From Verrucomicrobiales bacterium (GTDB lineage: Bacteria > Verrucomicrobiota > Verrucomicrobiia > Verrucomicrobiales > Verrucomicrobiaceae), in NCBI GenBank assembly GCA_003506995.1, contig DNXB01000212.1, positions 29,383 through 42,137 on the forward strand: a DNA stretch of 12,755 nt, read 5' to 3'. The notes under the pieces are model-generated. The model searched no databases and had not been told where the DNA came from. It saw only the letters and a list, made by a program, of their open reading frames with translations. The position numbers and the translations under genes are program-made. Of this stretch, positions 1 through 7,163 are shown one piece after another (positions within the stretch are counted from its first letter, which is position 1; every line of letters starts with the position of its first letter).

Positions 1-1272
1 CATCCCGAGTTGCTCGACTGGCTTGCGCAGCGCTTCATCGACTCCGGCTGGAGCATCAAGGCGATGCACCGGCTCATCATGCTGTCGGAGACCTACCAGC
101 AGCGGAGTGATGGAGTGATTGAGAAATGGAGTGATGCCCCAAACTCCAGCACTCCAGCACTCCAATACTCCGCTGCGAAGCAGTCCGATCCCGACAACCG
201 CCTGCTCTCCCGCATGACCCCGCATCGCCTCAGCTTCGAGGAAGCACGCGATGCCTGGCTCGCCGCCTCAGGTCGGCTGAATCTGCGCGTCGGTGGCCGA
301 CCCGAAGGATTGTTCGCCGCCAGCAACGCCCGCCGCACGCTCTACGCCTTGGTGGACCGGCAGAACGTGCCGTCGGTCATGACCACGTTCGATTTCGCCA
401 ATCCCGATCTCTCCATCCCCCAGCGCACCGAGACCACCGTGCCGCAACAGGCTCTCTTCGGCCTCAATCATCCCTTCGTCGTCCAGCAGGCGAAAGCGCT
501 CACAAAGTGGTCCGCTCAGCCCCCTGAGCGGCGCTCCGATGCGGAAAAGACACACTTCATCTACCAGCGCCTCTTCCAACGTCCTCCCACATCCGAAGAA
601 CTCGCTTCTGCTCTCGCCTTCGTCCAAACCGACACCACGCCAGTCATCGCCGCGTCCGATCACTCCAAATCCTGGCACTACGGCTACGGCGAATGGGACG
701 AGACTTCAGGACGCGTGAAGACCTTCAAGCCGCTGCCTCACTTCACCGGCAGCGCCTGGCAGGGTGATGAAGCGTGGCCCAATGAAAAACTCGGCTGGGC
801 ACAACTCACCGCCGAGGGAGGCCATCCCGGCAATGACCGCAAACACGCCGTCGTGCGCCGCTGGATCGCGCCCGCCGACGGTAGCTACGATCTGCGCTCC
901 ACGCTCATCCACGAGCCCAAGGTTGGTGACGGCATTCGCGCCTTCGTGAGCCACTCGCGTCTCGGCAAATTGCGCAGCACGACGCTCCTCGGCTCCAAGT
1001 CGGACTTGCAACTCGACGCCATCGCCTTCCAGGCCGGCGACACGCTCGATTTCATCGTCGATATCGGCAGCGGCCTGAACAGCGACCAGTTCCTGTGGTC
1101 GCCGAAGATCACATCCTCCGTCACCGCGACCACAGGCGCGGGCGGCGACACTCCAAGCGACGTTTGGGATGCCCAGAAAGACTTTTCCGCCCATCCGAAA
1201 TCCCAACTCAGCGCCTGGGAACAACTCGTGCAGGTGCTGATGCTCTCAAACGAGTTCATGTTTGTTGATTGA
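1..1272 (+). CDS. PSD1/DUF1553 domain protein, C-terminal part (5' end outside window)
   Basis: The frame is open to the left edge, so the true start and N-terminal part (normally cytochrome-c-like and DUF1549 domains) are missing. The visible 423 codons begin with the PSD1 sequence HPELLDWLAQRF and continue with LIMLSETYQQ, DPDNRLLSRM, FDFANPD and PQRTETTVPQQALFGLN, all typical of DUF1553. After the helix ending SALAFVQ (about codon 209) comes a Trp/Gly-rich, probably beta-sandwich module (about codons 219-395, with WHYGYGEWD and LPHFTGSAWQG). The PSD1 ending WEQLVQVLMLSNEF then resumes. The family has no firmly established reaction; it is thought to act with DUF1501 partners in extracytoplasmic polysaccharide use. 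The DUF1501 gene follows after one base, which supports co-translation. Codons 34-58 come from a palindromic repeat absent from usual family members. The family call is confident; the biochemical role is not. Confidence 0.93.
   Translation, partial: HPELLDWLAQRFIDSGWSIKAMHRLIMLSETYQQRSDGVIEKWSDAPNSSTPALQYSAAKQSDPDNRLLSRMTPHRLSFEEARDAWLAASGRLNLRVGGRPEGLFAASNARRTLYALVDRQNVPSVMTTFDFANPDLSIPQRTETTVPQQALFGLNHPFVVQQAKALTKWSAQPPERRSDAEKTHFIYQRLFQRPPTSEELASALAFVQTDTTPVIAASDHSKSWHYGYGEWDETSGRVKTFKPLPHFTGSAWQGDEAWPNEKLGWAQLTAEGGHPGNDRKHAVVRRWIAPADGSYDLRSTLIHEPKVGDGIRAFVSHSRLGKLRSTTLLGSKSDLQLDAIAFQAGDTLDFIVDIGSGLNSDQFLWSPKITSSVTATTGAGGDTPSDVWDAQKDFSAHPKSQLSAWEQLVQVLMLSNEFMFVD
99..176. repeat. 78-bp palindromic repeat inserted in frame in the DUF1553 gene
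   Basis: The outer arms GCAGCGGAGT (99-108) and ACTCCGCTGC (167-176) are perfect reverse complements. The inner parts GGAGTG (112-117) and CACTCC (158-163) continue the imperfect pairing, and the whole is built from GGAGT/ACTCC words. It is translated without a stop and adds roughly 20 residues between the PSD1 segments TYQQ and DPDNRLL, which normally lie closer together. A related palindrome occurs at 3709-3763. The dyad is seen directly; calling it an inserted mobile-type palindrome is inference. Confidence 0.8.
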
Positions 1273-1273
1273 T

Positions 1274-2626
1274 ATGAGTCCGCCTCTCACACGCCGAGAT
1301 TTTCTGCGCCGCTCCGGCATGGGCATGGCGGCGCTTGGGCTGGCGGATTTGCAGGCCGCGAAACCGCATTTCGCGCCGAAGGCGAAGCGGGTGATTCACT
1401 TCTTTCTCAACGGCGGGCCTTCGCATGTCGATACGTTTGATCCAAAGCCGGCGCTGGAGCGCTACGCAGGGAAACCGGTGCCAAGCCATCGCATCACGGA
1501 GCGGAAGACGGGCGCGGCGTTTCCCTCGCCCTTCAAGTTTCAGCGCTACGGACAGAGCGGGATCGAGGTGAGCGAGTTGTTTGAGAAAACAGCGGCGCAT
1601 ATCGACGACATCGCCGTCATCCGCTCCATGCAGGCTCAGGTGCCGAATCATGAGCCATCGCTGATGCTCATGAACTGCGGGGATTCGATCCAGGCACGTC
1701 CCAGCATGGGCGCATGGCTGACCTATGGCCTGGGCAGCGCGAATGAGAACCTGCCGGGCTTCATCGCGATGTGTCCAGGCGGCATGCCGATCAAGAGCGC
1801 GGAGAACTGGCAGTCGGCGTTTCTGCCCGGCGCATTTCAGGGGACGTATGTCGATTCGAAGCACGAGGCGGTGGATCGTTTGATCGAAAACATCCGTAGC
1901 CCGCATGCGGACACGAGCGTGCAGCTCCGCCAGCTCGACTTGCTGCGTCGCATCAATGCCGCGCATCGTGCCGAGCGCACTGACCCACGTCTGGAGGCGC
2001 GGATTCAGAGCTTCGAGCTGGCCTTCCGCATGCAGATCGAGGCGGCGGACGCTTTTGATGTAAGCAAAGAGCCTCAACACATCCGCGAGTTGTATGGCGA
2101 GGGCGTTCATGCGCGGCAGACGCTCATCGCTCGGCGCTTGCTGGAGCGCGGCGTGCGCATGGTGCAGCTCTGGCATGGCGCGGGGCAGCCGTGGGACAAT
2201 CACGACAATATCGAGACGAATCACCGCAAGCTCGCCGCGCAGATCGACCAGCCCATCGCCGCGCTGCTGCATGATTTGAAGCAGCGCGGCATGCTGGAGG
2301 ACACACTGGTCATCTGGGGCGGCGAATTCGGCCGCACACCGACCGTGGAGCTCGCGGGAGGAAAATCGAAGCTGGGTCGCGATCACAATCACTACGGCTT
2401 CAGCGTGTGGATGGCCGGCGGCGGCATCAAAGGCGGGCAGATTTACGGCGCGACGGATGAATTCGGTTACAGCGCCATCGAGAACAAAGTCTCCGTGCCC
2501 GATCTGCATGCCACGATGCTGCACCAGCTCGGGCTGGATCACGAGCAACTCACCTATCGCTTCACCGGAAGAGATTATCGGCTCACGGATGTGAGCGGCG
2601 AGGTGGTGAAGGCGCTGCTGGCGTAA
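1274..2626 (+). CDS. DUF1501 family protein, Tat-exported, alkaline-phosphatase-like fold
   Basis: 450 residues from the ATG at 1274, one base after the upstream stop. A TTG in frame at 1262 would add four residues but lies inside the upstream gene. The N-terminus has a twin-arginine signal (RRDFLRRSGMG, residues 7-17, then an Ala/Leu-rich stretch), so export in folded form is likely. DUF1501 landmarks, in order, are FFLNGGPSHVDTFDPK (43-58), QLWHGAGQPWDNH (298-310), WGGEFGRTP (348-356), GRDHNHYGFSVWMAGGG (368-384) and DLHATMLHQLGLD (410-422). The length is normal for the family. DUF1501 proteins resemble sulfatases and phosphatases in fold and are nearly always encoded beside DUF1549/DUF1553 proteins, as here. 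The substrate is unknown. The family call is very secure; the role in polymer degradation is inference from the PVC-group context. Confidence 0.95.
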   Translation: MSPPLTRRDFLRRSGMGMAALGLADLQAAKPHFAPKAKRVIHFFLNGGPSHVDTFDPKPALERYAGKPVPSHRITERKTGAAFPSPFKFQRYGQSGIEVSELFEKTAAHIDDIAVIRSMQAQVPNHEPSLMLMNCGDSIQARPSMGAWLTYGLGSANENLPGFIAMCPGGMPIKSAENWQSAFLPGAFQGTYVDSKHEAVDRLIENIRSPHADTSVQLRQLDLLRRINAAHRAERTDPRLEARIQSFELAFRMQIEAADAFDVSKEPQHIRELYGEGVHARQTLIARRLLERGVRMVQLWHGAGQPWDNHDNIETNHRKLAAQIDQPIAALLHDLKQRGMLEDTLVIWGGEFGRTPTVELAGGKSKLGRDHNHYGFSVWMAGGGIKGGQIYGATDEFGYSAIENKVSVPDLHATMLHQLGLDHEQLTYRFTGRDYRLTDVSGEVVKALLA

Positions 2627-2653
2627 ATCGCTGGTGCTGCTAATGAGGAAGGC

Positions 2654-3538
2654 ATGCGCTCACCTTCAGACATCGTTCTCACCTCGCTCATCGGCGACGC
2701 CCTCGCGCTCGGACCGCACTGGATTTACGATCAGGGTGAGATTGCGGCCAAACTGGGCAGGGTGGAACGGTTTCACGCGCCGATGACCTCGTATCATCCG
2801 GGGAAAGCGGCCGGTCACTTCACGCACTATGGCGATCAGACGATGGTGCTGCTGCGTTCGATCCAGAAGGTCGGGAAATTCGATCTGGCGCAGTTTGCCA
2901 CCGACTGGCGGGCGTTTTGGGAGAACCCGACGACGATTTCGTATCGCGATGGCGCCACGAAGGCGACGCTGGCGAATTTGCAGGCGGGAATGCCGGTGGA
3001 GAAGGCGGCATCGGGCTCGCATGATCTGGCGGGCGCGGGACGCATCGCGCCGCTGTTTCTGCTGAGGTGGGAGGATGATGCGGCGCTGGTGGCAGCGGCG
3101 CGGGCGGTGACTGGATTCACTCATGGCGATCCGGCGGTGGTCGATGCGGCGGAGTTTTTCGCGCGTGTGGTGCTGGCGGTTCAGCGTGGCGCGGAGATTC
3201 CGACGGCGTTGAATGAAGCGGCCTCAAGCCACCCGAAGTGGGTCGCGGCAGGCCGTGAGTCGGGCGCTTCAACAGCGGGTGATGCGGAGGCGTTGATGCG
3301 TCACGGCCTGTCTTGCGACATTGGGAAGGGATTTCCGGCGGTGTGCCATCTGCTGTTCCGTCATCCTGAAGATGCGGCGACGGGTTTGATCGCGAATGCG
3401 AGTGCCGGCGGGGACTGCGCGGCGCGTGGAACGATCCTGGGCATGGTTTATGGGGCGCGGTTTGGAGTTTCGGAGCTGCCGGAGGAGTGGGTGAACGGAT
3501 TGAAGGCGCGGGAGGAGATCATGGGGCTGCTGATGTAG
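2654..3538 (+). CDS. ADP-ribosylglycohydrolase family protein (DraG/ARH-like)
   Basis: 294 residues. The ATG at 2654 is preceded by an AGGAAGG-type ribosome binding site (2646-2652). The sequence starts with the family motif IGDALALGPHW (residues 13-23). It continues with THYGDQTMVLL (57-67, metal-binding region), SHDLAGAGRIAPL (122-134), TGFTHGDP (153-160) and AGGDCAARGTILGMVYGA (251-268, the second metal-binding region). The GDQT and GGDCAARG variants match the subgroup with GGDxAARG rather than classical DraG, which has GGDTDT. That subgroup's substrate is not settled; classical members remove ADP-ribose from proteins or small molecules using Mg2+. There is no signal peptide, so it is cytosolic. 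It lies 27 bases after the DUF1501 gene in the same direction and may be co-transcribed, but a functional link is not evident. Confidence 0.9.
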   Translation: MRSPSDIVLTSLIGDALALGPHWIYDQGEIAAKLGRVERFHAPMTSYHPGKAAGHFTHYGDQTMVLLRSIQKVGKFDLAQFATDWRAFWENPTTISYRDGATKATLANLQAGMPVEKAASGSHDLAGAGRIAPLFLLRWEDDAALVAAARAVTGFTHGDPAVVDAAEFFARVVLAVQRGAEIPTALNEAASSHPKWVAAGRESGASTAGDAEALMRHGLSCDIGKGFPAVCHLLFRHPEDAATGLIANASAGGDCAARGTILGMVYGARFGVSELPEEWVNGLKAREEIMGLLM

Positions 3539-3550
3539 CGGCGCTGGACG

Positions 3551-3658
3551 GAACCACGTTGTGGTTCGCCCTTGGCGTAAGGATGTTTTGATCCGTTTTC
3601 CCAGGGTTCTACGAACCCTGGGCTGCATGACGGAAGGCCGTTGGCCTTCGAATGCAGC
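3551..3658. repeat. Cluster of three strong hairpins (REP-like repeat unit)
   Basis: Three perfect stems follow each other after the ADP-ribosylglycohydrolase gene. The first is GAACCAC-gtt-GTGGTTC (3551-3567). The second is CCCAGGGTTC-tac-GAACCCTGGG (3600-3622). The third is GAAGGCC-gtt-GGCCTTC (3633-3649), itself enclosed by GCTGCAT (3622-3628) and ATGCAGC (3652-3658). All have three-base loops. None is followed by a proper T-run, so simple intrinsic terminators are unlikely, although they may stabilise the 3' end of the upstream mRNA. The arrangement resembles REP/BIME elements spread by RAYT transposases. That origin is inference, as no transposase is nearby. Confidence 0.75.
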
Positions 3659-3708
3659 GTGAGTTGTTTATTCCTCGTGTCATCAAGTTTTGGGACTCCC
3701 AGGTGTTT

Positions 3709-3763
3709 GGAGCGATGGAGTGGTGGAGTTCTGCATTCCAGTATTCCATGACTCCATTGCTCC
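3709..3763. repeat. Intergenic palindromic repeat, same GGAGT/ACTCC family as 99-176
   Basis: The arms GGAGCGATGGAGT (3709-3721) and ACTCCATTGCTCC (3751-3763) pair at 12 of 13 positions, and the pairing continues imperfectly inward for about eight more bases. The left arm, extended by one base, matches GGAGTGATGGAGTG at 104-117 with one difference, so the two loci belong to one family. Here the element lies between a + strand gene and a decayed minus-strand gene fragment. Confidence 0.7.
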
Positions 3764-3797
3764 GTAGTAAAGACTCACCAATCATGGTGACTCTGGG

Positions 3798-3981
3798 TTA
3801 ATAGCCCAAATCGAGCTCGTCCTCGCGGCGCAGAAGGCGCTTCATCATGATCTTGTGGTCGCGCATGAAGCTGCGGGTGATCTGGTAGTGCTCGGTGTCC
3901 TCGTAGGCGACGCGTTGGATGCCTTCGGGGCCGAATTGATAGATCCAGGCATCGGGGTAGGCCATGATGAGCGGGGATAAC
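3798..3981 (-). pseudogene. C-terminal remnant of a COG3910-like AAA ATPase
   Basis: On the minus strand about 60 codons read SPLIMAYPDAWIYQFG, then VAYEDTEHYQITRSFM, and end RREDELDLGY before a TAA at 3798-3800. This matches the end of predicted AAA/ABC-type ATPases of the COG3910 kind, where an ATHSPILLAYPGA-like motif precedes a VAYEDTEHY motif near the C-terminus. The Walker A, signature and Walker B parts are absent, and similarity is lost upstream of about 3981, where the expected ATHSP reads DELSP. An open frame continues to an ATG at 4086-4088 (96 codons in all), but that extension looks unrelated. I therefore call it a decayed fragment rather than a gene. The family match is from memory and moderately sure. 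Confidence 0.6.
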
Positions 3982-4152
3982 TCGTCCACTCGATTGTGCT
4001 GACATGATCGGGTGGAGGACGAGAAGAATATTCGATCCAGGTCCACGGATGCCGAGAGCAATCCCGACATTGCGCTCAAGTGGATCAAGAATTGGTGAGG
4101 TGGGAACTGTGACTTGCCTCACCCAAGGGCGACTAGTTCAAGGAACGGCGGT
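3982..4152. other. Non-coding or decayed stretch between ATPase remnant and hydrolase gene
   Basis: No intact gene is visible. On the + strand a short frame between stops (4003-4098) reads DAESNPDIALKWIKNW just before a TGA at 4096-4098. It looks protein-like and could be the tail of a lost + strand gene, but I cannot name a family. GGTGAGG (4094-4100) and CCTCACC (4117-4123) can form a 7-bp stem with a 16-base loop just past that stop and downstream of the minus-strand hydrolase gene. It has no T-run, so a terminator role is weak. Confidence 0.4.
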
Positions 4153-4827
4153 TCATGACGAAGACAATAACTGCAAATACTCCAACTGCTTCTCAGGAGG
4201 CGATTCATCGGCGTGGCAGGGCAGAACGCCGTTGAGGGGCAGCGCCAGAGCACGGTGAACGCTGCGCCGGGCCTCGGTGTTGTCTTGATTGAGGTAGAAC
4301 GGGGCGATTTGCGGTCCGAAGCCGAAAGTGGCGAACAAATCGCCGCTGAAGAGCAGCTTGTGACTGGCGGAGTAGTAGCCGCAGTGGCCATGCGTGTGGC
4401 CGGGGAGCTCAATGACGCGGAGTCCGCCCCAAACCGGCAGTTCATCGCCATCGTTTAGCAGTTTGTCGGGGTGGAACGATGGCTGGCGCAGCAAGCGACG
4501 GCCAATCCACTCGAAAACACCCGCCACGCGTCCCCAGCCATTGTAGCGGGCGCGGTTCTCGTAGTGTTCGAGATCATGTTCCGGCCCGGCGATCCAGGCG
4601 CCGTGCTGCTTGGCGAGCGCAGGGGCGTTGCGCACATGATCGAGGTGGCCGTGGGTGAGGAGAATGCCACGAATGGGCAGCTTGTCCCAGCCACGGGTGA
4701 TCAATGCCTGCTCCAAGGCACGCATGCCGCCAATGAAACCGGTGTCGATGAGATAAAGCGCGTCACCATCGCGCAGGACGAAGAACTGCACGATGAAGGT
4801 ACGGACGATGAGAAGATCGGAGGGCAT
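4153..4827 (-). CDS. Metallo-beta-lactamase-fold hydrolase
   Basis: 224 residues without a signal peptide, so probably cytosolic. The zinc-site motif THGHLDH gives His59, His61, Asp63 and His64. The remaining ligands are His144 in LPGHTHGH, Asp163 in FSGDLF and His205 in PCH, so the full dinuclear metal set is present. A preceding LIDTG (residues 26-30) is also typical. The superfamily includes glyoxalase II-like thioesterases, lactonases and other hydrolases. The sequence does not fix the substrate; length and motif spacing fit the general glyoxalase II/MBL-fold group. The ATG at 4827 lies 33 bases downstream of the DUF3592 gene stop on the same strand, so the two are probably one transcription unit. 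No strong Shine-Dalgarno is visible. Confidence 0.9.
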   Translation of the reverse strand: MPSDLLIVRTFIVQFFVLRDGDALYLIDTGFIGGMRALEQALITRGWDKLPIRGILLTHGHLDHVRNAPALAKQHGAWIAGPEHDLEHYENRARYNGWGRVAGVFEWIGRRLLRQPSFHPDKLLNDGDELPVWGGLRVIELPGHTHGHCGYYSASHKLLFSGDLFATFGFGPQIAPFYLNQDNTEARRSVHRALALPLNGVLPCHADESPPEKQLEYLQLLSSS

Positions 4828-4860
4828 GGTGAGTGATCGTCTCGATAACCTGTCAAAATT

Positions 4861-5364
4861 TCAGGTTCGAGGCCGCTTCAAAGCCCCGCGCAGCATGCCG
4901 AGACCGCCGACGACGAAAAGGAGTGGAAACCAGATGGCGTAGAGCGCGGCGCGGGAGGCGTGTTCCAGGACGGCTTCCTGAGGCACCGCAGGATTCACGA
5001 AGCAGGTTTGTGCTGAGCCAGGCGGGTAGTTGAGCTGCTTCCCACGCGCTTGGTCGAGATGCTGCGTGGGCGCGGCCTCCACACGGCGAAGGCGGGTGCC
5101 GGTGTGATTTTGACCGTTGAACTCATACTCGTAGCGCAGCTCGACGCGATGCGCGGGGGCGGAGTTTGGTGTGGGACGCTCGCTGACGACGCGGGAGGAG
5201 ACGATGCGGCATGAAACGGGCGTCCAGCGGCGGGTGATCGACGCTGTTTCATACGAAAGCCACATGCGCCACGCGAAGAACGAGCCGGCGGCGATGAGGA
5301 ACAAAGCCATGGCGCAAAGCCACCAGCGGCCGGTTTGAGAGTGTGCCAATTGATTCTGCGACAT
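4861..5364 (-). CDS. DUF3592 domain membrane protein
   Basis: 167 residues from the ATG at 5364; an alternative in-frame ATG at 5379 would add five residues, and neither has a clear ribosome binding site. One membrane segment lies near the N-terminus (about residues 14-33) and a second near the C-terminus (about 140-160), with a soluble loop between. The loop has the DUF3592 pattern: WTPVSCRIVSSRVV (47-60), a Tyr-rich strand VELRYEYEFNGQNHTGT (74-90), then PPGSAQTCFVNPAVPQEAVL (114-133). The function of DUF3592 is unknown. The gene is divergent from recJ, with about 75 bases between the start codons, and leads into the MBL-fold hydrolase gene. The frame stays open much further upstream, but that part overlaps recJ and is an antisense shadow. 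Confidence 0.8.
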   Translation of the reverse strand: MSQNQLAHSQTGRWWLCAMALFLIAAGSFFAWRMWLSYETASITRRWTPVSCRIVSSRVVSERPTPNSAPAHRVELRYEYEFNGQNHTGTRLRRVEAAPTQHLDQARGKQLNYPPGSAQTCFVNPAVPQEAVLEHASRAALYAIWFPLLFVVGGLGMLRGALKRPRT

Positions 5365-5382
5365 GGGCGAGGGAAGCATGCT

Positions 5383-5411
5383 TTGACTACGCTTCGCGCA
5401 TGTTCCATACA
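5383..5411 (+). promoter_or_regulatory. Possible sigma-70-type promoter for recJ
   Basis: In the short gap between the divergent DUF3592 gene and recJ, TTGACT (5383-5388) is followed after 17 bases by CATACA (5406-5411). The -35 is close to consensus and the -10 is poor. It would give a leader of about 20 bases before the recJ ATG at 5440. Based on similarity and position only. Confidence 0.35.
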
Positions 5412-5439
5412 GAGATGCGTCTTTCTCGCAAACACCCTC

Positions 5440-7155
5440 ATGTCCGACCTCTCTCCCATTTCGATCCGACCGCCGCGCTGGCTGCTGAAGCCCGCCGTGG
5501 AGGGGGCTGCCGAGCTGGCGGCGGACATGGGCGTTTCCCCGCTCATGGCGCAGCTTTTGGTGCAGCGCGGCATCACCACGGTGGAGCAGGCGCGGGATTT
5601 CCTGGTGCCAAAGCTCGCCTCTCTCGGTGATCCCACCGTGCTGCCTGAAATGAATCAGGCGGTGGAGCGCATGCTGCGGGCGGTGGACAACCAGGAGAAC
5701 GTCGTGCTCTACGGCGACTATGATGTGGATGGCGTGACCTCCATGGCGCTGATGCACCTCATTTTGAAGGCTTACGGCCTCAACACGCATCTGTTCCTGC
5801 CGACGCGCATGGAGGAAGGCTATGGACTGAGCCACGACGGCATCGCGAAGTGCTATGAGCAGTTTGGCAAGCCGGACCTGCTCATCGCGCTGGACTGCGG
5901 CACGACCTCGCTCGGCGAAGTGGCCAAGCTGCGGGCTGATGGTGTGGACTGCGTGATTGTGGATCATCACGAGCTTTCACCGCAAGGCCGTCCGGACTGC
6001 CTCGCGCTGGTGAATCCGAAGCTGGGCAAAGATCATCATTATTTCTGCACGGCGGGCCTGGTTTTCAAAGTCTCGCACGCGCTGCTGAAGGCGCGGATGC
6101 TGGAGAATTATGATTTGAAGGAGACGCTGGACCTCGTGGCGCTGGGCACGGTGGCGGATCTGGTGCCGTTGATTGATGAAAACCGGCTGCTGGTGCGGCG
6201 CGGACTCGAAGCGCTGGCGCAAACGACACGGCATGGCTTGAAAGCGCTCAAACAGATCGCCGGGGTGGAAGGACTGGTGCAGACGCATCATGTCGGCTTT
6301 CGTCTGGGGCCGCGCTTGAACGCCGCCGGCCGTCTGGACACCGCCGCCACCGCGCTGAACCTGCTGCTGGCGGACAATGACGCTCTGGGAACGGAACTCG
6401 CCGAGCAGCTCGAAGCACACAACAAGGACCGTCAAAACGTCGAGCATGCGGTGCATGCCGAGGCGGAGGCGATGCTCGCGAACATCGGCGAGATCGACAA
6501 AGTCTCCGCCATCGTGCTCGGCTCGCGCAAGTGGCATCCGGGCGTGATCGGCATCGTGGCCTCACGCATCTCGCGGCTGTGCCACCGGCCGACGATTCTG
6601 GTGTCGATCGACGAAAACGGCATCGGCAAGGGCAGCGGGCGCAGCATTCCGGGATTTTCGCTCGTCGCGGCCATCGAGATCTGCACGGAGCATCTGCTCG
6701 GCGGCGGCGGACATGCGATGGCGGCGGGCATCTCGGTCAAAGAGGGAAACATTGACGCGTTCCGCACCGCCTTCCAAAACGCGGCGCGCGAGGCATTGAG
6801 CAAGGAGGAGATGACCGCCGTGCTCGAACTCGACGCCGAGGTGAGGCTGCGTGACCTGTCGCTGAATTTTTTTGAGAGCTACAAGCTGCTGGAGCCCTTC
6901 GGCCAGAAGAACACAGAGCCGCTGTTTCTGTGCCGCCGCGTGACCCCACGCCTGCCCGGCCGCACGATGAAGGAGAAGCATCTGCGCATCATGCTGACAC
7001 AGGATGGCGCGTCGATGGAGGCGCGCTGGTTCAACGCGCCCATCGGCAAGCTGCCCCCCGCCCCGTGGGACGTGGCCATGCGCATCCAGCGCGGCTGGTT
7101 CCGCGGCGTGGAGCAGTGGCAGCTCACGCTGGAAGCAGTGCGTTCTTCAGAGTGA
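5440..7155 (+). CDS. recJ: Single-stranded-DNA-specific exonuclease RecJ
   Basis: 571 residues from the ATG at 5440. The frame is open upstream, but the family N-terminus (PPRWLLKP) fits this start. RecJ degrades single-stranded DNA 5' to 3' in the cytoplasm, in recombinational and mismatch repair, using Mn2+ or Mg2+. The DHH-domain motifs are all present: YGDYDVDGVTS (91-101), ALDCGTTS (150-157), VDHHELS (174-180) and LGTVADLVPL (235-244). PRLNAAGRLDTA (291-302) follows. The DHHA1 part has WHPGVIGIVASR (365-376), GKGSGRSIPGFS (396-407) and GGGGHAMAAG (421-430). The C-terminal OB-fold region includes LLEPFGQKNTEPLF (483-496). Length is normal and nothing appears broken. The gene is monocistronic here: divergent from the DUF3592 gene and convergent with the small membrane-protein gene, whose stop lies only 8 bases away. 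Confidence 0.98.
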   Translation: MSDLSPISIRPPRWLLKPAVEGAAELAADMGVSPLMAQLLVQRGITTVEQARDFLVPKLASLGDPTVLPEMNQAVERMLRAVDNQENVVLYGDYDVDGVTSMALMHLILKAYGLNTHLFLPTRMEEGYGLSHDGIAKCYEQFGKPDLLIALDCGTTSLGEVAKLRADGVDCVIVDHHELSPQGRPDCLALVNPKLGKDHHYFCTAGLVFKVSHALLKARMLENYDLKETLDLVALGTVADLVPLIDENRLLVRRGLEALAQTTRHGLKALKQIAGVEGLVQTHHVGFRLGPRLNAAGRLDTAATALNLLLADNDALGTELAEQLEAHNKDRQNVEHAVHAEAEAMLANIGEIDKVSAIVLGSRKWHPGVIGIVASRISRLCHRPTILVSIDENGIGKGSGRSIPGFSLVAAIEICTEHLLGGGGHAMAAGISVKEGNIDAFRTAFQNAAREALSKEEMTAVLELDAEVRLRDLSLNFFESYKLLEPFGQKNTEPLFLCRRVTPRLPGRTMKEKHLRIMLTQDGASMEARWFNAPIGKLPPAPWDVAMRIQRGWFRGVEQWQLTLEAVRSSE

Positions 7156-7163
7156 CATGAGGC

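Noticed and set aside
1256..2548. 430-codon open frame on the minus strand opposite the DUF1501 gene
   Set aside because: The sense strand encodes a complete DUF1501 protein with all motifs; the antisense frame shows no domain and its His/Arg/Ala-rich composition is typical of GC-rich shadows.
3600..3622. 10-bp hairpin considered as a rho-independent terminator
   Set aside because: No T-run follows on either strand, and it is one of a set of three similar hairpins, which fits a repeat unit better.
3775..3790. Short dyad TCACCA-atca-TGGTGA near the ATPase remnant stop
   Set aside because: Six-base stems are common by chance and there is no T-run or second copy.
5365..5970. Upstream extension of the DUF3592 frame, antisense to recJ
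   Set aside because: DUF3592 homology and the first membrane segment begin near the ATG at 5364; the extension lies entirely over or beside recJ and has no features.
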